Source of the DNA: Candidatus Omnitrophota bacterium | GTDB lineage: Bacteria; Omnitrophota; Gorgyraeia; JACOVV01 | Assembly: GCA_016177145.1 (NCBI GenBank) | Contig: JACOVV010000230.1 | Span: 1-7,173 of the forward strand | Direction of reading: 5' to 3' | Length of the DNA: 7,173 nt | In this document: in pieces, positions 1 to 5,425 of the stretch | Layout of the letters: every line of letters starts with the position of its first letter | How positions within the stretch are numbered: the stretch's first letter is position 1 | Notes under the pieces: model-generated | Told to the model about the DNA's origin: nothing | What the model saw: the letters and a program-made list of their open reading frames with translations, nothing else | Databases searched by the model: none | Position numbers and translations under genes: made by a program

Positions 1-35
1 CCGCCGGCGATGGACATGTGCGCGCCGAGAAGACG

Positions 36-62
36 AGAATTAGGGGCCAAGCCCCTAATTCT
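36..62 (-). terminator. Strong hairpin at the 3' end of kamA, probable transcript end
   Basis: A perfect inverted repeat has 12-bp arms at 36-47 and 51-62 and a 3-base loop at 48-50. The arms are AGAATTAGGGGC and GCCCCTAATTCT. The structure overlaps the kamA stop codon (61-63) and is the most stable hairpin seen by eye in the window. On the minus strand the bases after it are pyrimidine-rich (CGTCTTCTC) but contain no run of T, so it is not a textbook intrinsic terminator. It could instead act as a 3' stabilising structure, a Rho-dependent end or a dispersed palindrome. The palindrome carries TAG on both strands, so it could also serve a convergent plus-strand gene entering from the left. Confidence 0.55.
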
Positions 63-1176
63 AGAGGTTCGCACAGGATTTTTGCTCAGGGATCGCCGCG
101 CCAGATGAAGAGGGATATTCGAAGAGTTTTCCTTCGTAATTGCGCAAGACGATTTTTTCATCATCCATCGAGATGATGGTCTGCGGGAAGACCGGGATTT
201 TTCCCCCGCCCCCCGGCGCGTCAATCACGTAGTGCGGGACCGCCAGCCCAGAGGTGTGACCGCGCAGGGATTGGATGATTTCCAATCCTTTTTGAAGCGA
301 TGTCCGAAAATAGCCGGTCCCATCCGTGAGATCGGCCTGATAAATATAGTAGGGGCGCACGCGAATCTTGAGGAGCTTCTGGACCAATTCTTTCATCACG
401 TCAGGATCGTCATTGATCCCTTTGAGCAGAACCGATTGGTTCCCGAGAGGAATTCCCGCGTCCGCCAGCATCCCGCAAGCCAGCGTGCTTTCCGGCGTGA
501 TCTCCCGAGGATGATTGAAATGGACGTTGATATAAAGCGGATGGTATTTTTTCAAGATCCCGCAAAGTTTCGGCGTGATTCGCTGGGGGAGCACCGCCGG
601 CACGCGGGAGCCGATTCTTAGAATTTCAACGTGAGGGATCGCGCGCAATTCGCTTAAAATCCACTCTAATTGTTCATCCTGCATCATCAGCGGATCGCCG
701 CCGGAGATGACGATGTCGCGGATCGTCTTGTCTTTTTTAATCTGCTCAATTCCTGCCTTGATCGTTTCTGCCGAAACCGATCCCGCGTCGCCGACTTTTC
801 GTTTGCGCGTGCAGAACCGGCAAAAGATAGGACACTGCGAAGTCACATAAAAAAGAGTTCGGTCAGGGTAACGTTTGGTGAGATTGACCACCGGGCTGTC
901 CCCTTCCTCGTTCAAGGGATCTTCGTACCCGTCGTGTTCTAATTCCCGTTCATCGGGAATGACTTGCAGCCAAATCGGATCTCCAGGCTCCTGAATGAGA
1001 CCAAGGTAATAGGCGTTGATCCGAAGGGGGAACTGCTCCACTACCGGACGGAGTTTCGCTATGTCTAAACTAAACCGGCTGGCCAATTCTTCTAACCGGT
1101 TGACTCCGCCCGCTAACAATTGCTGCCAGGGTTCCATAAGGGGATTATGGTAACTTAATAGACTAAGGGGTGTCAA
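61..1176 (-). CDS. kamA: L-lysine 2,3-aminomutase (radical SAM, PLP-dependent)
   Basis: Predicted to interconvert L-lysine and L-beta-lysine in the cytoplasm using a [4Fe-4S] cluster, S-adenosylmethionine and pyridoxal phosphate. The cluster motif CPIFCRFC gives Cys115, Cys119 and Cys122, and SGGDPL follows at 158-163. GSRVPAVLPQRITP, HFNHPREIT and GNQSVLLKGIND closely follow clostridial KamA. Asp282 and Asp319, equivalent to the two aspartates that bind the substrate lysine amino group in clostridial KamA, are both present; this favours lysine over glutamate 2,3-aminomutase. Lys326 in DAPGGGGK is the expected PLP lysine. At 371 residues it lacks the Cys-containing tail of the roughly 416-residue clostridial enzyme. 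The start is uncertain: TTG at 1174-1176 has only a weak AGGT upstream, and the ATG at 1135-1137 (Met14) is an alternative with no clear ribosome site. It follows the dikinase-like gene by 31 bases and is probably in the same operon. EpmB, which modifies EF-P, is a less likely relative. No beta-lysine acetyltransferase is visible nearby. Confidence 0.93.
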   Translation of the reverse strand: MTPLSLLSYHNPLMEPWQQLLAGGVNRLEELASRFSLDIAKLRPVVEQFPLRINAYYLGLIQEPGDPIWLQVIPDERELEHDGYEDPLNEEGDSPVVNLTKRYPDRTLFYVTSQCPIFCRFCTRKRKVGDAGSVSAETIKAGIEQIKKDKTIRDIVISGGDPLMMQDEQLEWILSELRAIPHVEILRIGSRVPAVLPQRITPKLCGILKKYHPLYINVHFNHPREITPESTLACGMLADAGIPLGNQSVLLKGINDDPDVMKELVQKLLKIRVRPYYIYQADLTDGTGYFRTSLQKGLEIIQSLRGHTSGLAVPHYVIDAPGGGGKIPVFPQTIISMDDEKIVLRNYEGKLFEYPSSSGAAIPEQKSCANL

Positions 1177-1205
1177 ATACCTGGGAGGCGGCTAGAGCAG
1201 GTATT
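1176..1205 (-). promoter_or_regulatory. Inverted repeat in the intergenic gap, reaching the kamA TTG start
   Basis: Eight-base arms AATACCTG (1176-1183) and CAGGTATT (1198-1205) are perfect inverted repeats around a 14-base loop. The structure fills almost the whole gap between the dikinase-like stop codon and kamA. In the message, the start-proximal arm contains the only Shine-Dalgarno-like bases (AGGT) and its last base is the first base of the TTG start. Folding would therefore hide the ribosome site, so kamA translation might depend on ribosomes arriving from the upstream gene. An 8-bp match with a loop this long could arise by chance, and it loses its meaning if the ATG at 1135-1137 is the true start. 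Confidence 0.3.
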
Positions 1206-1207
1206 AC

Positions 1208-4200
1208 TCAGAGTGCCATGCTGAGTTGACTCGTTCCCGTTCTTGTGACCTCATCGGCAGTTGGAATTTCTGATCCATTGCTACTGGCGCTTAACCCTAA
1301 GTTTTTTTTAATCAATTCGGACCTTTTATCTAATGGGAGCTTTCCCAGATAAATTTCCCCGCTCACTCCATCCATACTGATCATGGCCCCTGGCATAATG
1401 ATTGTATTTCCCAAGTAAAAAATACCACTTTCATACCTTAATGTCTTAATACCCGCGATTGCGGTGAGGCCGATCATATTTGCGACTTCTTCCGCGTGTT
1501 CCCCTCCTCCTCCTTTTCTTGTCATAAAACCCGCGACCCCATACCGTCTTAGTATGGGGACCTTATCAGCGCTTGCGGCATCCATGGCGATGATCAATCC
1601 CTCGACCCCTTCTTGCTCGATCACTCGATGAAGTTCTTGCATCTGTTGAGGATCGTCAAGCCATTCCTCAGGGACAAGGAGCCCCCGAAGCGCGCCGCCT
1701 GCTAACCCAATTCCCTGTGCCAGGGGAATCCTTGAGTGAATCGCCGAAGATTGAAAATTCAATGTGATTCCCCGAGGACGCTTTACCCGCGATTGAAGCG
1801 CCCACAATTCTCCATTTTGGATGGTGTACTCGACTTGCGCCAAATCACCGAATGCTCCTTCTAAAGGATTGCTGAGAAGTTTGGTTACGTTGATGAGTTG
1901 TTCCGCGGCTGTGGGAATTGCCTTGGCCAGGACACTAATATCTTCAGGGAAAACAACCCCATTGGCTATATCCGATCCCTCGTCTCCTAATGAAAAACTT
2001 CCTCGAAGCTCTACAGGAGAATATCCCAACTGGCCTTGAGGAACTAATAGAACCCCTGCTCCCGACCGTTGAAGCCCCTCCTCCCGGCTAAAGTTGCCAT
2101 GCGCCATTGCTTGGACAATGAGCGCGCTTCCCGGCTCCTGTTCCATTCCCAGAGGCTCTCGCATCTCCCGGATTTTCTGCCAGTTCCAAGAGGCAGAGAC
2201 ACTCTGCGCGACCAATCTTAATTGTTTCCATGGGTCCTCCGGAATTCCTCCCCTGATCTGCGTGTTCACACGGGTTAAATACCGCTGAGCGACTTCCTTC
2301 ATCTGCGCTGCGGTTAATTCACGCTTGGCGCCAACCTCTGCCTCGTTTCTCTTATAGCTTTCTATAATCTCATCGAATAAATCATGGGTAAACCCAAACT
2401 CAGGTCCATAGACGGTAGTAGCAAATTCTTCAATGAATCTCCGGTAAGAATCCCACGCGCCCCACTCACCGATTCTTTTTGAGAGTCCTTCAATTGTCTG
2501 TGTGTTGATTCCTATATTCGTTACTGTGGGCAACGCCCCGGGGATGTCAAAAACGGACGAGCCGCCCCGCACGGATACAAGAAGCGGATTCGCCGAATCG
2601 CCAAAGAGAGCGCCTAATCTCGACTGAAGGCGCCGTTCTATCATCTGTTGTTCGATTGATTTAACTGCTTCCTCAAGCTGTCTTTCAACATCAAGATCAG
2701 GCGCGCCGATAACAAATAGAGACGCGGGAGGCACCGGTATCCCTAATTGATGCATCACTAAGAGACTTCTCCCTTTCTCTCCGAATTGCTCAAGCAATGA
2801 AGTCTGAAACCCACTGTCTAAAGAGACCCGCGTCGGGCGATCGTTCTCCCGCTTTGGCCACACTGTATCGGATAATTGGGACGCCTTCACACGATCCAGC
2901 GATTCTTTGGTTCTTAAGAAGACCCCATCGAGCGTTTTAACTTCTGTGCGAGAATCTAGTAGGAGGCGTCGCTCCAGATGAGTTCTAATCCTCATTAAAC
3001 TTTTTGTCGGCCGGATCGCTTTTAAAAAATCCGGAGCAATCCCGCCTGATTTCAAAGCAGCCGCTGCGACATCGATCGTCTCCCCCATCTCAACATCTAA
3101 CTTCTCTAATGTTTTAAGCAAGTACTCATGGATATGTCTATTAATCAATCGAAGGCGCCCAAGAGTGATAGTGGGCGCATCAAGCAACCCTCTTAAGTCG
3201 CCGACCTCCTGTCCTGGCAGCCCTGTTGATTGGCACCACCTGGAACATAGCCACAATAGCTGAGTGAGGTCCTGCCAAGAGACGCCTTCCTTCACTTGTT
3301 CGGCGATTTCCCCCGCTAAATGTTGTTCCAGAGGACGCAACCGCTCTAGTAAAACATACAGCTTAAAATTCAAATCATTGGGATCAGTCCCCCGATAACG
3401 CAGGACTCCATGGTGTATTTCCTGAGTTAGCCGGAGTTCTCTTTCGTAGTATTCGAGGTCGGAAGTCCATTTTGGAAAATCTTTCTCTCTGATCAGCGCC
3501 GATGTGATAGCGGCATGTAAGTTCGCCAGCGAAGACAACGCCCTTCTCCAGTCGCGCTGGGTGTACTGAAGTAAGAACGCCTCCAATTTCAGTTTTGGCC
3601 ATCCCTCCCGGTCCCCCTGCTTCTGATTGAGCGTCCGCACTGCTTCCATGGCCAGTTCGATCGTTTGAGCGGAATAGCGCTTCCAGAAAAAACGGTAGAC
3701 AGGGATTTCCCGTTCAACGAATCGGACCAACCGATCCCGCTCTTCTTCCGTCTTCAAACGTTCCTTCAACGATCGGCCGATTTCTTCAAGCAGTGGGGGA
3801 TCCACTTCCGCTAACTTTTCGATTCTCATGCGGCTTGGATTTTCTCCCGTACGAGCGGCAATTTCTCTCCATAGAGTTTGCAACATAGGATCGGCTTGTC
3901 TTGGATGTTCTTTCAGCCACTCAATAGTTTTTTCTCCGTCCGCTAATTTAAATCTCTGTATTGCGTCTACCAACATTTGCTCATCGCCTGTCAACCACCA
4001 ATGAAACCGTCCGGCCATGAGCTCCGGGACGTGAGTCCCCTGATGACGATGGGCTTCTCTGCGGATAAAACCATCCAGGTCAGGACCAACGCTGTTGGGG
4101 TCCTCTAGCGGACGCGATAAGACCCTCATTTCACTTTCGGATGGAATACCGATTTCTCCTGAAGCAGGGTACTGCTTCAGGCAGTGATGCATGATCTCCC

Positions 4201-5416
4201 GCATCAAGAAAAAGTCTGTTTTATTCGTGATCTTGTTAACCAAATAGGTCAGATTCATCCATGGCATCTCCTGTTCTCCGAGGCGCCAGTCTTGAAGACT
4301 TAATAGAATAACAATGAACTCCAGAACTTTCGTTCTAATGGCTGGGAAATCAGCCGCTAATTCCAAGAATGGATTTAACGTTTTCCCCAACGGTTCTCTT
4401 GCCAGCACAGCGTAGAAAGTTTCCCGTGTTGATGCGGGTAAAGAAGAAAGTCCTCCCCAAATTTCAGCAATAACCCCTAAATTGTCATATTCATAGTCAA
4501 TCGCCTCTCTTTCTCTTGGCGTATAGATTTGAGTCGCTCGAGAAAGCAAAAGAGTGGGAAGCACCTGTTCTAATACCCGCTCTTGCTGCTGTTTTTTCAG
4601 ATCCCCAAGCAGGGCTAGTTGTCCTAGGGAAAGACGGCTTGTGTGCCTGAAATGCTGGTGGTTGGAAAAAAGGACTATTGGCAACCAACCATTCCTTAAA
4701 GAGCGCTCAATCAGACCCATACTCCTGAGCCGAAGAGTCGGGGGCAACACAACATCCCGCCACCCCTCCGGTTGATTCCCCACTAATGTCATCTGCTCTA
4801 ACAAATACATAAAAACACCATCCCTGACACTTTTCATCTGAAATCTATCGTCTCTAGCCACACTATGCCATGTCTTGATAATATCTCCATAGCGCTCAAC
4901 CAACCCCGCCGTCTCTTTGGAATATACCCCTATCCTCGTTAGCCGCTGATATAAAAGACACGCTAACAATTTCAATCCTCTCATCCGAGATTCGAGTAGG
5001 TATCTATCTTGTGTGGGTTGTTTAAATCGCTCCAAAAAATAATCTAAAAACCAAAGCCACTGTTCAGAAGAAAATTCATCTAATCCCCGAATCAGCGGCT
5101 CAATTTTACTTCCTTCAAGATGCTGGATCTGCTCGTAAACTGGAGATTGGGTATTTAAAAGGTGTTGTTTCAGCAAAGGCCATAAGTTTGTCCAATCTTT
5201 GCGAACCCAGGAAGGCCCCCCCGCTTCGATTCGTTCCGTAAGAGACCCGTACTCGCGCAGGCCCTCCAAGAGAGGATCACGCTGGAAAGGGGAATCGGAG
5301 GTTTCCAGCGAAGCGGGAGGCGACAGAGAATCCATTCGCCTGCCCCAACTAGAGGCAGGCTCCGGAATCACGCTAAAAATGATTAGCCCTGCTAGAAGAA
5401 CCCGCAGCAATTTCAT
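1208..5416 (-). CDS. Exported giant protein: unknown helical region plus pyruvate,phosphate dikinase-like ATP-grasp and phosphohistidine domains, no PEP-binding barrel
   Basis: This 1402-residue protein starts at ATG 5414-5416, 9 bases after the GAPDH stop, with a weak GGGA ribosome site. Residues 1-23 look like a Sec signal peptide: basic MKLLR, hydrophobic 6-16, possible cleavage near Ala21-Ser22-Ser23, no lipobox Cys. Residues about 25-870 are charged, Trp- and Leu-rich and apparently helical; I recognise no family. Residues 878-1212 resemble the PPDK ATP-grasp domain: LGIPVPP at 891-897, LLVSVRGG at 945-952, DSYRRFI at 989-995, VQAMAHGN at 1101-1108, and VEYTIQNGELWALQSR at 1195-1210. Residues 1270-1360 resemble the swivelling phosphohistidine domain, with GGGGEHAEEVA (His1307, codon 1496-1498) and ISMDGVSGEIYLG. 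PPDK continues into a PEP/pyruvate TIM barrel, but here the protein ends about 40 residues later, so complete PPDK activity is unlikely from this chain alone. Several nucleotide-site acids are replaced. Domain kinship is strong; function and substrate are unknown. Confidence 0.85.
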   Translation of the reverse strand: MKLLRVLLAGLIIFSVIPEPASSWGRRMDSLSPPASLETSDSPFQRDPLLEGLREYGSLTERIEAGGPSWVRKDWTNLWPLLKQHLLNTQSPVYEQIQHLEGSKIEPLIRGLDEFSSEQWLWFLDYFLERFKQPTQDRYLLESRMRGLKLLACLLYQRLTRIGVYSKETAGLVERYGDIIKTWHSVARDDRFQMKSVRDGVFMYLLEQMTLVGNQPEGWRDVVLPPTLRLRSMGLIERSLRNGWLPIVLFSNHQHFRHTSRLSLGQLALLGDLKKQQQERVLEQVLPTLLLSRATQIYTPREREAIDYEYDNLGVIAEIWGGLSSLPASTRETFYAVLAREPLGKTLNPFLELAADFPAIRTKVLEFIVILLSLQDWRLGEQEMPWMNLTYLVNKITNKTDFFLMREIMHHCLKQYPASGEIGIPSESEMRVLSRPLEDPNSVGPDLDGFIRREAHRHQGTHVPELMAGRFHWWLTGDEQMLVDAIQRFKLADGEKTIEWLKEHPRQADPMLQTLWREIAARTGENPSRMRIEKLAEVDPPLLEEIGRSLKERLKTEEERDRLVRFVEREIPVYRFFWKRYSAQTIELAMEAVRTLNQKQGDREGWPKLKLEAFLLQYTQRDWRRALSSLANLHAAITSALIREKDFPKWTSDLEYYERELRLTQEIHHGVLRYRGTDPNDLNFKLYVLLERLRPLEQHLAGEIAEQVKEGVSWQDLTQLLWLCSRWCQSTGLPGQEVGDLRGLLDAPTITLGRLRLINRHIHEYLLKTLEKLDVEMGETIDVAAAALKSGGIAPDFLKAIRPTKSLMRIRTHLERRLLLDSRTEVKTLDGVFLRTKESLDRVKASQLSDTVWPKRENDRPTRVSLDSGFQTSLLEQFGEKGRSLLVMHQLGIPVPPASLFVIGAPDLDVERQLEEAVKSIEQQMIERRLQSRLGALFGDSANPLLVSVRGGSSVFDIPGALPTVTNIGINTQTIEGLSKRIGEWGAWDSYRRFIEEFATTVYGPEFGFTHDLFDEIIESYKRNEAEVGAKRELTAAQMKEVAQRYLTRVNTQIRGGIPEDPWKQLRLVAQSVSASWNWQKIREMREPLGMEQEPGSALIVQAMAHGNFSREEGLQRSGAGVLLVPQGQLGYSPVELRGSFSLGDEGSDIANGVVFPEDISVLAKAIPTAAEQLINVTKLLSNPLEGAFGDLAQVEYTIQNGELWALQSRVKRPRGITLNFQSSAIHSRIPLAQGIGLAGGALRGLLVPEEWLDDPQQMQELHRVIEQEGVEGLIIAMDAASADKVPILRRYGVAGFMTRKGGGGEHAEEVANMIGLTAIAGIKTLRYESGIFYLGNTIIMPGAMISMDGVSGEIYLGKLPLDKRSELIKKNLGLSASSNGSEIPTADEVTRTGTSQLSMAL
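4158..4181. repeat. Perfect 10-bp inverted repeat inside the dikinase-like gene
   Basis: The arms CCTGAAGCAG (4158-4167) and CTGCTTCAGG (4172-4181) are exact reverse complements separated by 4 bases. The region encodes about residues 413-420 (LKQYPASG) in the unknown helical part of the protein, and the reading frame is intact through it. No T-run follows on either strand, so it does not look like a terminator. The structure is certain from the sequence, but no function is claimed. Confidence 0.4.
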
Positions 5417-5425
5417 AAGATCCCA

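Noticed and set aside
1..108. Plus-strand frame open from the left edge to a TGA at 106-108, possibly the tail of a convergent gene
   Set aside because: It would overlap the conserved end of kamA and run through the hairpin; about 35 codons of Arg-rich sequence cannot be distinguished from chance.
232..942. Plus-strand open frames at 232-621 and 670-942 opposite kamA
   Set aside because: The minus-strand KamA reading explains this DNA with every catalytic motif in place. The antisense products resemble nothing I know.
61..1176. Assignment of this gene as EpmB (EF-P lysine aminomutase) or glutamate 2,3-aminomutase
   Set aside because: The CPIFCRFCTRKR context and the rest of the sequence follow clostridial KamA, and both substrate-lysine aspartates (282 and 319) are present, whereas glutamate mutases replace them.
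1537..1559. Inverted repeat CCCCATAC/GTATGGGG with a 7-base loop in the phosphohistidine region
   Set aside because: An 8-bp stem with a short loop is expected about once by chance in a window this size, and nothing about its position suggests a role.
1208..5416. Assignment as a complete pyruvate,phosphate dikinase or PEP synthase
   Set aside because: The C-terminal PEP/pyruvate TIM barrel is absent and only about 40 residues follow the phosphohistidine domain. The tail is low-complexity Ser/Thr-rich sequence, not the start of a broken barrel.
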